This document shows, one piece after another, positions 1 to 7,252 of a DNA stretch of 26,218 nucleotides (within the stretch, counting starts at the first letter, position 1; every line of letters begins with the position of its first letter). Source of the DNA: SIG578 sp964508295 (lineage in GTDB: Bacteria > Bacillota > Clostridia > Oscillospirales > Ruminococcaceae); NCBI GenBank assembly GCA_964508295.1, contig CAZDSQ010000020.1:1-26218 (forward strand). The letters run 5' to 3'. The notes under the pieces are model-generated. The model did no database searches. It had not been told where the DNA came from and worked only from the letters and a program-made list of their open reading frames with translations. A program made the position numbers and the translations under genes.

Positions 1-11
1 CGAATATAGCT

Positions 12-55
12 GAGGCACACTTCCTTACGGAGTGTGCCTCAAGGTGTCCTTTTTT
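12..55. terminator. Hairpin downstream of the malic enzyme gene
   Basis: A perfect 10-bp stem (GAGGCACACT at 12-21, AGTGTGCCTC at 31-40) closes a 9-nt loop. A run of T follows at 50-55 on the plus strand, but 9 nt after the stem. It sits just past the malic enzyme stop (minus strand), yet has no T-run in that direction. It may terminate a plus-strand transcript entering from the left, or be a dispersed palindromic repeat. Orientation and function are uncertain. Confidence 0.4.
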
Positions 56-59
56 GCGT

Positions 60-1247
60 TTATATTCTTGCAACTCCGCTTTTTCTTGCAGCCTCGGCAA
101 CTGCCTTTGCAACGGCGGGGCCTACGCGCTCGTCAAATGCGGCGGGCAGTATGTACTCGGCGTTAAGCTCGTCGTCCGAGATAAGTGATGAGATGGCGTA
201 AGCCGCGGCGAGTTTCATCTCCTCGTTGATGTCGCTTGCGCGAACGTCAAAGGTTCCTCTGAAAATTCCGGGGAATACAAGAACGTTGTTGATCTGATTG
301 GGAAAGTCGCTTCTGCCCGTTCCGATAACGGCGGCACCGCCTCTTTTAGCAACGTCGGGCATAATTTCGGGGGTGGGGTTAGCCATAGCGAAAACCACAG
401 GGTTTTCTGCCATTGTTTTTACCATTTCCTCGGTAACAAGGTTAGGTGCGGAAACTCCGATAAAGACATCAGCACCCTTTAAAACGTCGGCAAGAGATCC
501 CTTTTCTTTGTTAGGATTGGAAATTTTAGCCATCTCTGCCTGAGCGGCGTTTACTCCCTCGATACCGTCATAGATAGCGCCGACCTTATCGCAGAGAATG
601 ATATTCTTAAGGCCCGACGAAATGAGCAGCTTTGCAATAGAGATACCTGCGGCGCCCGCTCCGTTAAGAACGAGCTTTATCTCGCTGATGTCCTTTTTAA
701 CAACGCGCAGAGCGTTGAGAAGTGCGGCGAGAACTACAACGGCAGTTCCGTGCTGGTCGTCGTGGAAAATGGGAATATCGCACTTTTCTTTAAGCTTTCT
801 CTCGATCTCAAAGCATCTGGGAGCGGCAATATCCTCAAGGTTTATTCCGCCGAACGAGCCCGAGATAAGATAGATGGTGTTGACTATCTCGTCAACGTCC
901 TTTGACTTGATGCAGAGAGGAAACGCGTCAACTCCGCCGAACTCCTTAAAGAGAACGCACTTGCCCTCCATAACAGGCATACCAGCCTCTGGGCCGATGT
1001 CACCAAGACCTAAAACGGCAGTTCCGTCGGTAACAACTAGGCAAAGGTTATGGCGGCGGGTAAGCTCGTAGGACTTATTTACGTCCTTTTGAATTTCGAG
1101 GCAGGGAGTTGCAACTCCTGGGGTGTAAGCCAGCGAAAGATCGCGGCTGTTTTTTGCGGGAACGGTCGAAACAATCTCAATCTTTCCCTTTTTTTCGTAG
1201 TGGAGAGCCAAACTCTCCTCTGCTACGGTCATTTTTTTGTCTGACAT
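60..1247 (-). CDS. NAD(P)-dependent malic enzyme (oxaloacetate-decarboxylating)
   Basis: This is a 395-residue malic enzyme of the short bacterial type, which oxidatively decarboxylates malate to pyruvate in the cytosol. Visible family features are the N-terminal SLAYTPGVA motif (Tyr41), the EGK lysine at 96, the metal-binding acidic residues in INLEDIAAP (E138/D139) and DDQHGTA (D163/D164), and a Rossmann GxGxxG motif at G196-A-G198-A-A-G201. The length is normal and the protein looks intact. The start is supported by AAAGGAG about 9 nt upstream of the ATG. The cofactor (NAD or NADP) cannot be decided by eye. The gene stands alone and is divergent from the cysE-cysS leader; a candidate promoter lies at 1287-1315. 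Fumarase, another C4-acid enzyme, lies 4 kb away. Confidence 0.95.
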   Translation of the reverse strand: MSDKKMTVAEESLALHYEKKGKIEIVSTVPAKNSRDLSLAYTPGVATPCLEIQKDVNKSYELTRRHNLCLVVTDGTAVLGLGDIGPEAGMPVMEGKCVLFKEFGGVDAFPLCIKSKDVDEIVNTIYLISGSFGGINLEDIAAPRCFEIERKLKEKCDIPIFHDDQHGTAVVVLAALLNALRVVKKDISEIKLVLNGAGAAGISIAKLLISSGLKNIILCDKVGAIYDGIEGVNAAQAEMAKISNPNKEKGSLADVLKGADVFIGVSAPNLVTEEMVKTMAENPVVFAMANPTPEIMPDVAKRGGAAVIGTGRSDFPNQINNVLVFPGIFRGTFDVRASDINEEMKLAAAYAISSLISDDELNAEYILPAAFDERVGPAVAKAVAEAARKSGVARI

Positions 1248-1286
1248 AGAGAAAATCTCCTTTCATATAGATAAGCATACACGAGT

Positions 1287-1315
1287 ATTTTACTACTTTT
1301 TTGCAGTTTAGTAAA
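1287..1315 (-). promoter_or_regulatory. Candidate sigma-A promoter of malic enzyme gene
   Basis: On the minus strand TTTACT (1310-1315) and TAAAAT (1287-1292) are separated by 17 nt, about 40 nt upstream of the ATG. The -35 box matches consensus at 4 of 6 bases and the -10 box at 5 of 6. Confidence 0.45.
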
Positions 1316-1353
1316 GAGCAAATGACAAATTTTTCACATAACATAAGTTAGTA

Positions 1354-1382
1354 TTGCAAAATTTAAAATTATGTGGTAAAAT
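1354..1382 (+). promoter_or_regulatory. Sigma-A promoter of the T-box/cysE-cysS operon
   Basis: TTGCAA (1354-1359) and TAAAAT (1377-1382) are 17 nt apart, with an extended -10 TG two bases upstream of the -10 box. This puts transcription start near 1389, just before the T-box leader. Confidence 0.6.
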
Positions 1383-1388
1383 AACTTA

Positions 1389-1651
1389 GACCAAAGGCAA
1401 CGATTGGGAAAAGTAACAGAAAGCGCTTTTTTAAAGAGAGGCGCCCGTTTGGTGTAAGGGCGCTATTAAAGTCTTCTGCCAAGTGCCCCCATAAGCCCGC
1501 TCGGTGAAGCCGATATTTTTCGGTGGGTAGCCGTGTGCGACTGCTCCCCGTTAAAAGAGCGGCGGATATTTTAGTCCGCAAGTTACAAGACCGAGTGGAA
1601 CCGCGGTACTCTACCGCCCCGGAAGCGCAAAGTGCGTTTTCGGGATTTTTT
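1389..1651 (+). promoter_or_regulatory. Cysteine-specific T-box riboswitch leader
   Basis: A leader of about 260 nt precedes cysE and has the parts of a T-box element. The conserved T-box GAGTGGAACCGCGG is at 1593-1606. The base of Stem I pairs GGGA (1406-1409) with TCCC (1545-1548). An AGTA motif (1412-1415) faces the specifier loop, where TGC (1542-1544) is a cysteine codon. The TGGA of the T-box would pair with a tRNA acceptor end UCCA, that is discriminator U73, as in tRNA-Cys. A 12-bp terminator stem (1618-1629 with 1633-1644) followed by a T-run ends the leader. Uncharged tRNA-Cys is expected to favour the antiterminator and turn on cysE-cysS. The class is very likely; the specifier placement is read by eye. 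Confidence 0.93.
1618..1651 (+). terminator. T-box regulated intrinsic terminator
   Basis: A 12-bp stem including G-U pairs (1618-1629 with 1633-1644) closes a 3-nt loop and is followed by six T at 1646-1651. It competes with the antiterminator formed around the T-box sequence. Confidence 0.85.
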
Positions 1652-1672
1652 AATTTTAAGAGGTGATAGACT

Positions 1673-2326
1673 TTGTTTGACCGCATAAGATATGACATAA
1701 GGGCGATTCGCGAGCGCGACCCCGCCGCAAGAAACTCTTTAGAGGTGCTTCTTCTCTATTCTGGGCTTCACGCCGTTATAAATCACCGCTTTGCAAACTT
1801 TTTTTACAGGCACAAGATGTTCTTTATTGCCCGCCTTATCTCGCAGACCTCCCGATTTTTTACGGGAATTGAGATACACCCCGGCGCCACGATAGGAAAA
1901 GGCCTCTTTATAGATCACGGAATGGGCGTTATAATAGGAGAGACCACCGTTATCGGCGACAACTGCACCATTTATCAGGGCGTTACCCTCGGCGGTACGG
2001 GTAAAGACAAGGGCAAGCGCCACCCCACGCTGGGAAACAATGTTATGGTTGGAAGCGGCGCGAAAGTGCTAGGCCCCTTTACCGTTGGTGACAACGCCAA
2101 GATTGCCGCAGGCGCAGTTGTTCTTGACGCGGTTGCCCCCGGCGCCACAGCCGTCGGTGTTCCCGCAAGGGCAGTAGTCAGAAAGGGCGAAAAACCGCCC
2201 GCACAGGATATGGACCAGGTTCACATTCCCGACCCCGTTTCGCAGGAGCTCTGCCGACTTCGCGCAGAAATTGAATCGCTTAAAAAACAGATAAATACAA
2301 AGGAGAACCAAAATGAAAATTCTTAA
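1673..2326 (+). CDS. cysE: Serine O-acetyltransferase
   Basis: CysE acetylates L-serine with acetyl-CoA to O-acetylserine, the committed step of cysteine synthesis. The 217-residue protein has a short helical N-terminal part (1-65) and a left-handed beta-helix of hexapeptide repeats (about 66-155). The catalytic Asp81-His82 lies in FIDHGMGVVIGE-like sequence, and GGTGKDKGKRHP follows at about 106-117. The N-terminal domain is shorter than in enterobacterial CysE, which is usual for Firmicutes. Translation starts at a TTG (1673-1675) placed 7 nt after AGAGGTGA; no ATG fits. The 3' end overlaps cysS by 14 nt, so the two are translationally close and share T-box control. Confidence 0.95.
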   Translation: MFDRIRYDIRAIRERDPAARNSLEVLLLYSGLHAVINHRFANFFYRHKMFFIARLISQTSRFFTGIEIHPGATIGKGLFIDHGMGVIIGETTVIGDNCTIYQGVTLGGTGKDKGKRHPTLGNNVMVGSGAKVLGPFTVGDNAKIAAGAVVLDAVAPGATAVGVPARAVVRKGEKPPAQDMDQVHIPDPVSQELCRLRAEIESLKKQINTKENQNENS

Positions 2327-3704
2327 CACCTTAACGGGCAAAAAAGACGAGTTTGTTCCTCTTCATGAGGGCGTTGTAAATATGTACGTCTGCGGACCTA
2401 CAGTTTACAACTACATTCACATCGGAAACACCCGTCCTCTCTGCGTTTTCGACACACTTCGACGCTATTTTGAGTACATCGGCTACAAGGTAAACTACGT
2501 TCAAAACTTTACCGACATTGACGACAAGCTCATCAACCGTGCCAACGAGGAGAACACCACCGTTCCCGCGCTGGCTGAAAAGTACATCGCAGAGTACAAA
2601 AAGGATGCCGAGGGCTTAAACGTTCGCCCCGCGACAGTTCACCCCAGAGCCACCGAGAACATTGACAACATCATTGCTCTTATCACCGCGCTTGAGGAAA
2701 AGGGATATGCCTACGCTGTTAACGGTGACGTTTATTTCCGCACCAAAAAGTTTAACGAATACGGCAAGCTTTCGCACCAGCCTTTAGAGGAGCTTGAGGC
2801 AGGCGCGCGAATCAACATAAGCGAGCAGAAGGAAGACCCGATGGACTTTGCCCTTTGGAAAGCTGCAAAGGAGGGTGAACCTTTCTGGCAGTCGCCGTGG
2901 GGCAAGGGCAGACCCGGCTGGCACATTGAGTGCTCGGCTATGGCAAAGAGCATTTTGGGCGAGACCATTGACCTGCACTGCGGCGGTCAGGACCTCATAT
3001 TCCCCCACCACGAAAACGAGATAGCGCAGAGCGAGTGTGCAAACGGCACCTGCTTCTCGCGCTACTGGATGCACAACGGATACATCAATATTGACAACCG
3101 CAAGATGTCAAAGTCATTAGGCAACTTCTTTACCGCCCGCGAGATAGGCGAGGCCTACGGCTATGAGCCTATTCGTTACATTATGGTGTCATCGCATTAC
3201 AGAAGCCCCGTAAATTACAGTACCGAGATTATCGAGCAGGCAAAGTCGGCTCTTGACAGGCTCTACACCTGCCGCGAAAATCTTGCTTTTGCAAAGGAAC
3301 ACGCCGAGGAAAAGGATGCCGCCGAGCTTATCGCAAAGCTTGCCGACTATGAAGCGCAGTTCAGGGCCGCCATGGACGACGACTTTAACACCGCCGATGC
3401 TCTTGCCGCAGTTTTCGAGCTTGTTCGCGAGATAAACAGTAACGTTGTCGGCACTACTCCTGCAAAGGCTTACGTTGAGGCGGCAAGCGAGCTGTTTGAA
3501 AAACTCGTAGACGTTCTTGGACTTCTTTACGAGAGAAAGAGCGAAAACAACCTCGATGCCGAGATAGAGGCTCTCATCGCAGAGCGACAGTCGGCAAGAA
3601 AGAACCGCGACTTTGCAAGAGCTGACGCTATTCGCGACGAGTTAAAAGCTCAGGGAATTATCCTTGAGGACACCCCGCAGGGCGTTAAATGGCACAGAGC
3701 ATAA
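2313..3704 (+). CDS. cysS: Cysteinyl-tRNA synthetase
   Basis: This class I aminoacyl-tRNA synthetase charges tRNA-Cys. The 463-residue protein shows the HIGN signature (36-39), the KMSKS loop (264-268) and a full zinc site (Cys27, Cys207, His232, Glu236) that selects cysteine. The C-terminal part ends in the anticodon-binding region with the ARADAIRDELKAQGI stretch typical of the family. The ATG overlaps the end of cysE and has AAGGAG upstream. Pairing with cysE behind one T-box lets uncharged tRNA-Cys raise both cysteine supply and charging capacity. The gene appears intact. Confidence 0.97.
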   Translation: MKILNTLTGKKDEFVPLHEGVVNMYVCGPTVYNYIHIGNTRPLCVFDTLRRYFEYIGYKVNYVQNFTDIDDKLINRANEENTTVPALAEKYIAEYKKDAEGLNVRPATVHPRATENIDNIIALITALEEKGYAYAVNGDVYFRTKKFNEYGKLSHQPLEELEAGARINISEQKEDPMDFALWKAAKEGEPFWQSPWGKGRPGWHIECSAMAKSILGETIDLHCGGQDLIFPHHENEIAQSECANGTCFSRYWMHNGYINIDNRKMSKSLGNFFTAREIGEAYGYEPIRYIMVSSHYRSPVNYSTEIIEQAKSALDRLYTCRENLAFAKEHAEEKDAAELIAKLADYEAQFRAAMDDDFNTADALAAVFELVREINSNVVGTTPAKAYVEAASELFEKLVDVLGLLYERKSENNLDAEIEALIAERQSARKNRDFARADAIRDELKAQGIILEDTPQGVKWHRA

Positions 3705-3783
3705 ACAATTTACAAAAAGGTAACAAACACGCGCTCAAAATACTGTAAAATAAACTTATTAAATACGGAAGGATGTTTTAAAC

Positions 3784-5343
3784 ATGGGAAAAGCCTCTCG
3801 ATTAAGAAACGCAAAAGCAGCCGCTGCCGAGCTTAAAAAGGAGCAGCTTTTAAAAGAGGAGCAAGAAAAGCGCCGTAAAAAGAAGATAAATATTATCACC
3901 GCGGCCGTTTCTGTTCTTCTTGTGATAGTTTTTATCGGCAGTATAATTACTATCAACTTTATTCAGTCAAGCGGATATCTTCTCCGCAAAAAGACTGTTC
4001 TGAAATCTGATAATTATGAGATTTCTGCCGCAACCTTTACCTATTTCTTTAACTACGAATATCAATCCTTTATTAACAGTAACTCTAACTATCTCACTTA
4101 CTACGGTCTTGATGTTGAAACCGATCTAAGAGAGCAAGAAGCCAGCGACGGAACGCTTTGGTTTGACTATTTTGCAGAAACAACACAAAGCGCTTTAACC
4201 GAGATACTCTATCTTGCCGAAAAAGCAACTGCTGATGGTATGGGGCTTGGCGAAGATGAGCTCACACAGCTTGAAGAATTCCAAAACAGCATTGCCGAGG
4301 GCGCTGAGGAGCAAGGCCTTTCTGTTAACGACTATATTTCAACAATTTACGGCAAGGGCGTTATCATGGACGATGTTATTGAAGGCTTAAAGCTTTCAAT
4401 GCTTGCCACCAAGTTCTACAACGAGAACATAGCTTCGGTTGAATATTCCGATGAAGATATAGACGAGTACTTCAACGACCACAAAAACGACTTTCTCTAT
4501 GTTGATTACAAATTCTACACCTTCTATCCCGCCGTTACAGATGATATGACCGACGACGAAAAGCAGGACGAGTATGCAAAGGTTGAGGCTTATGCCGATC
4601 GCCTTATGAAAGCCACCGACGAAAAGACCTTTGACTCTATCCTCACTGAAATTCTAACCGAGCAGGAAAAAGACGAGGAAAGCATCGAAACCTCAATTGA
4701 ATCCACCTACACCGCCGAAAGCACCTATGACAGCGAGTTTGAAGTTTCTGTCTGGGCGTTTGACGAAGGAGCCAAGGTTGGCGACACCAAGCTCTACAAA
4801 AACGGAAACAACCGCAGCGTTTATATGCTCTATAAGGAACCCTACCGCGACGAAAGCGAGACCCGTTCTGTAAGGCACATCCTCGTTACTGCTGACACCT
4901 ACGAAACCGACGAAAAGGCAAAAGAACAAGCTGAAAGTATCCTTAAAGAGTTTGAAGACGGTGACAAGAGCATTGAAAGCTTTGAGGCTCTTGTTACAAA
5001 GTACAGCGAGGACACAGGCTCTGTTTCGACAGGCGGTCTTTATGAGAACTTTACCGAGGGAACAATGGTTGAAGAATTTGAGGACTGGTGCTTTGACGAG
5101 GCAAGAACAGAAGGCGAAACCGGTATTGTTCAGACCACCTACGGCTATCATATTATGTACTTTGTAGGCAAGGGCGATCCCGTTTGGAAAACCAGCGTTG
5201 ATACCGCTATTAAGGACGCTGCATATACAGCTCTCTATGAAGCAGTAAAAAGTGAGTTTACCGTTACTTACGAGCCCGAAGCTCTGGAACTTGTAAACGA
5301 GATCAAGATCAGATTGTCTGACAGCACCACAACAGCATCCTAA
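3784..5343 (+). CDS. Membrane-anchored PpiC/PrsA-like peptidyl-prolyl isomerase
   Basis: This 519-residue protein resembles extracytoplasmic foldases of the PrsA/SurA group. A lysine/arginine-rich cytoplasmic head with helical heptad character (1-34) precedes one transmembrane segment (about 35-60). A helical SurA-N-like region follows (about 70-215). The parvulin (PpiC) domain runs from about 363 to 473, starting SVRHILV and ending YGYHIMYF. Between 230 and 350 lies an acidic linker rich in Asp, Glu and Thr. Unlike classical PrsA it has no lipobox, so it should be anchored by an uncleaved N-terminal helix with the bulk outside the cell. GGAAGGA lies 10 nt before the ATG and a strong terminator follows. 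It may be transcribed from cysS or from its own unresolved promoter in the 79-nt gap. Its clients are unknown. Confidence 0.85.
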   Translation: MGKASRLRNAKAAAAELKKEQLLKEEQEKRRKKKINIITAAVSVLLVIVFIGSIITINFIQSSGYLLRKKTVLKSDNYEISAATFTYFFNYEYQSFINSNSNYLTYYGLDVETDLREQEASDGTLWFDYFAETTQSALTEILYLAEKATADGMGLGEDELTQLEEFQNSIAEGAEEQGLSVNDYISTIYGKGVIMDDVIEGLKLSMLATKFYNENIASVEYSDEDIDEYFNDHKNDFLYVDYKFYTFYPAVTDDMTDDEKQDEYAKVEAYADRLMKATDEKTFDSILTEILTEQEKDEESIETSIESTYTAESTYDSEFEVSVWAFDEGAKVGDTKLYKNGNNRSVYMLYKEPYRDESETRSVRHILVTADTYETDEKAKEQAESILKEFEDGDKSIESFEALVTKYSEDTGSVSTGGLYENFTEGTMVEEFEDWCFDEARTEGETGIVQTTYGYHIMYFVGKGDPVWKTSVDTAIKDAAYTALYEAVKSEFTVTYEPEALELVNEIKIRLSDSTTTAS

Positions 5344-5355
5344 AACAAAACAATC

Positions 5356-5385
5356 AAAGCCGCAGGTTTTAACCTGCGGCTTTTT
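5356..5385 (+). terminator. Intrinsic terminator of the PpiC gene
   Basis: A 13-bp perfect stem (AAAGCCGCAGGTT at 5356-5368 with AACCTGCGGCTTT at 5371-5383) is followed by a T-run to 5385, 12 nt after the stop codon. Confidence 0.9.
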
Positions 5386-5507
5386 ATATATACTATATGG
5401 ATATTTGTGTTGTTTCATTATTGTACTTATTATGATTATATTAAAATATGTTGCCAACCGCCAAGGCCGGTCCGCATTTGCAGCAAGGTTTGGGTTGTTC
5501 GTTTAGA

Positions 5508-5562
5508 CCACCTCATCCGTCAGCCTTCCGCTGCCTCCTTCTCCGTGGGGGAGAAGGCTCCC
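5508..5562. repeat. Intergenic palindromic repeat (CACCTCATCCGTC type)
   Basis: The stretch begins CCACCTCATCCGTCAGCC and contains two mutually exclusive hairpins: CCTTCTCC (5537-5544) with GGAGAAGG (5550-5557), and AGCCTTC (5522-5528) with GAAGGCT (5553-5559). From memory this CACCTCATCCGTC...GGGGAGAAGGCT layout is a frequent intergenic repeat in gut Clostridia. It abuts the fumC stop. It has no T-run, so it is not an evident terminator. The 120 nt upstream (5386-5507) hold nothing else I can support. Confidence 0.6.
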
Positions 5563-6942
5563 TTATCTTATCATTTGCTCGGGCTTAAAGACCTCGTCGA
5601 ATTTTTCCTCAGTGAGAAAACCGAGAGCGAGGCAGGCTTTTTTGAGAGAAATGTTTTCCTCAAATGCCTTTTTAGCGGTTTTTGCGGCGTTTTCGTAGCC
5701 GATATGAGTGTTAAGCGCCGTTACAAGCATAAGCGAGTTGTGAAGATTTGAGTGCATCTTCTCCCTATTTGCCTTTATGCCGCAAACGCAGTTTTTATTA
5801 AAAGATGTTACCGCTTCGGAAAGTAGCCTTGCGGACTGCAGGAAGTTATAGATAATAACGGGCAGGAAAACATTGAGCTCAAAATTTCCCTGCGAGGCGG
5901 CAAACGACACGGCGGTGTCGTTGCCCATAACCTGCACAGCCACCATTGTGACCGCTTCGCACTGGGTGGGGTTGACCTTACCCGGCATGATCGACGAGCC
6001 CGGCTCGTTTTCAGGAATGGTTATCTCGCCGAGACCACAACGTGGGCCGCTTGCAAGCCAGCGAATGTCGTTTGCGATCTTCATAAGGTCGCAGGCGAGC
6101 GCCTTAAGCGCACCGTGCGCAAAAACAAGCTCGTCACGGGAAGTCAGTGCGTGAAATTTGTTTTCGGCGGTTACGAAAGGCTCGCCCGTTTCGGTAGCTA
6201 TCTCTTTAGCGACCGCTACATCAAAGCTCTTTGGAGCGTTAAGTCCTGTGCCGACAGCAGTAGCGCCAAGGGCAAGCTCTGAAAGCGGGTTTATTGCCGC
6301 GTTTATAAGCTCGCAGTCTTTCTCTAAGCTACTGCGCCAGCCGCTTATCTCCTGCGAGAAGGAAACGGGAACGGCGTCCTGTAGGTGAGTTCTACCGCTC
6401 TTTATAACCCCCTCGTTTTCCGCTTCAAGTCTTTTAAGCGTTTCAACAAGGCCTTCTACTGCGGGGAGCAGGTTTTGCTTAAGCGACAGCACCGCCGCAA
6501 TGTGCATAGCGGCAGGAAACGTATCGTTTGAGGACTGGCTCATATTAACGTCGTCATTAGGGTGCAGAAGTTTCTGACCCATGAGCTGATTGCCGCGGTT
6601 TGCGATAACCTCGTTTGCATTCATATTGCTCTGTGTGCCCGACCCCGTCTGCCATACAACGAGAGGAAAATGCTCAAAAAGCTTTCCCTCGACTATCTCA
6701 TCGCAGGCGCCGATTATTGCCGCAAGCTTTTGCTCGGTCATTTTCTCGGGGCGCAGGGCGTGGTTAGCCTTAGCCGCCGCCTTTTTTAAGATGCCAAAGG
6801 CGGTGATAATTTCCCTCGGCATAACTTCAACGCCGACGCCTATTTTAAAGTTTTCACAGCTTCGCTGGGTCTGTGCGCCCCACAGCTTATCTGCGGGAAC
6901 CTTTACCTCGCCCATCGAGTCGTGCTCTACGCGGTAATCCAT
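5563..6942 (-). CDS. fumC: Class II fumarate hydratase (fumarase C)
   Basis: FumC interconverts fumarate and L-malate without an iron-sulfur cluster. The 459-residue protein is full length and carries the superfamily signature GSSIMPGKVNP (315-325), with Ser316 on the mobile catalytic loop. It also has SGTQSNMNANEV (101-112), SQSSNDTFP (135-143) and GRTHLQDA with catalytic His186. These details favour fumarase over aspartase, argininosuccinate lyase or adenylosuccinate lyase. It is a single minus-strand gene. The promoter candidate is at 6973-7001, directly next to a dispersed repeat. With the malic enzyme 4 kb away it could take fumarate to pyruvate via malate, but the two genes are not one operon. 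Confidence 0.95.
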   Translation of the reverse strand: MDYRVEHDSMGEVKVPADKLWGAQTQRSCENFKIGVGVEVMPREIITAFGILKKAAAKANHALRPEKMTEQKLAAIIGACDEIVEGKLFEHFPLVVWQTGSGTQSNMNANEVIANRGNQLMGQKLLHPNDDVNMSQSSNDTFPAAMHIAAVLSLKQNLLPAVEGLVETLKRLEAENEGVIKSGRTHLQDAVPVSFSQEISGWRSSLEKDCELINAAINPLSELALGATAVGTGLNAPKSFDVAVAKEIATETGEPFVTAENKFHALTSRDELVFAHGALKALACDLMKIANDIRWLASGPRCGLGEITIPENEPGSSIMPGKVNPTQCEAVTMVAVQVMGNDTAVSFAASQGNFELNVFLPVIIYNFLQSARLLSEAVTSFNKNCVCGIKANREKMHSNLHNSLMLVTALNTHIGYENAAKTAKKAFEENISLKKACLALGFLTEEKFDEVFKPEQMIR

Positions 6943-6972
6943 AACAAAACTTCCTTTATATTAGTTGATTTA

Positions 6973-7001
6973 ATTTTAACACAGCATACAAAAAAGAGCA
7001 A
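6973..7001 (-). promoter_or_regulatory. Candidate sigma-A promoter of fumC
   Basis: On the minus strand TTGCTC (6996-7001) and TAAAAT (6973-6978) are 17 nt apart, about 30 nt upstream of the fumC ATG. A ribosome-binding AAAGGAAG lies between. Confidence 0.5.
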
Positions 7002-7013
7002 TAATTATTTTTA

Positions 7014-7074
7014 TTGTAGGGCACGACCTATGTGTCGTGCCGCATCGGAACGGCACACAGGCCGTTCCCTACAA
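7014..7074. repeat. 61-bp three-stem palindromic repeat (TTGTAGGG...CCCTACAA)
   Basis: Terminal inverted repeats TTGTAGGG (7014-7021) and CCCTACAA (7067-7074) enclose two further perfect hairpins: GGCACGAC/GTCGTGCC (7020-7027 with 7034-7041) and GGAACGGC/GCCGTTCC (7047-7054 with 7061-7068). The whole could fold as a three-way junction in either strand. It encodes nothing and looks like a short non-autonomous (MITE- or REP-like) dispersed repeat; I recall similar TGTAGGG elements in Clostridia genomes. It lies just upstream of the fumC promoter. Confidence 0.75.
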
Positions 7075-7113
7075 ATTCAAAACAATATTCAATATAATTT
7101 TCCATTTTCAATT

Positions 7114-7143
7114 AAAAAAGCGGCAGTTTTCTGCCGCTTTTTT
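7114..7143. terminator. Bidirectional intrinsic terminator
   Basis: AAAAAAGCGGCAG (7114-7126) and CTGCCGCTTTTTT (7131-7143) form a perfect 13-bp stem around TTTT, giving T-runs on both strands. It is the first terminator reached by minus-strand transcripts from parA-parB-vanZ. Confidence 0.88.
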
Positions 7144-7153
7144 ACAGATTGTA
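7142..7153 (+). repeat. 12-bp direct repeat, left copy (TTACAGATTGTA)
   Basis: An exact copy of the sequence at 7241-7252. The pair brackets the DnaA-box cluster. Confidence 0.8.
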
Positions 7154-7168
7154 GAGTTTTTAGGTGAG

Positions 7169-7198
7169 TTTTTCACATTTTCAACACAGTTTTCCACA
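7169..7198 (+). promoter_or_regulatory. Three-box DnaA-binding cluster outside oriC
   Basis: Three DnaA-box-like 9-mers lie in one orientation: TTTTTCACA (7169-7177), TTTTCAACA (7178-7186) and, after CAG, TTTTCCACA (7190-7198). The layout and sequence match the first three boxes of oriC (19972-20001) at 28 of 30 positions, while the flanking bases do not match. The cluster lies between the terminator and the end of the vanZ-like gene. Binding by DnaA is inferred from the likeness to the origin array. Confidence 0.7.
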
Positions 7199-7240
7199 CA
7201 AACGGGCATTTGGTGCGGTTTTCTTAATGTAAAGGCAAGA

Positions 7241-7252
7241 TTACAGATTGTA
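7241..7252 (+). repeat. 12-bp direct repeat, right copy (TTACAGATTGTA)
   Basis: An exact copy of 7142-7153. Its first three bases are the complement of the vanZ-like TAA stop codon. Confidence 0.8.

Noticed and set aside
1330..1338. Single TTTTTCACA upstream of the T-box promoter
   Set aside because: One AT-rich 9-mer is expected by chance; no second box nearby.
1369..1698. 109-residue minus-strand open frame across the cysE leader
   Set aside because: It is antisense to the T-box, whose structure explains the sequence; the protein has no recognisable features or ribosome-binding site.
4693..5457. 254-residue open frame antisense to the PpiC gene
   Set aside because: It lies opposite an intact, recognisable gene and crosses its terminator; cysteine-rich mixed sequence with no domain.
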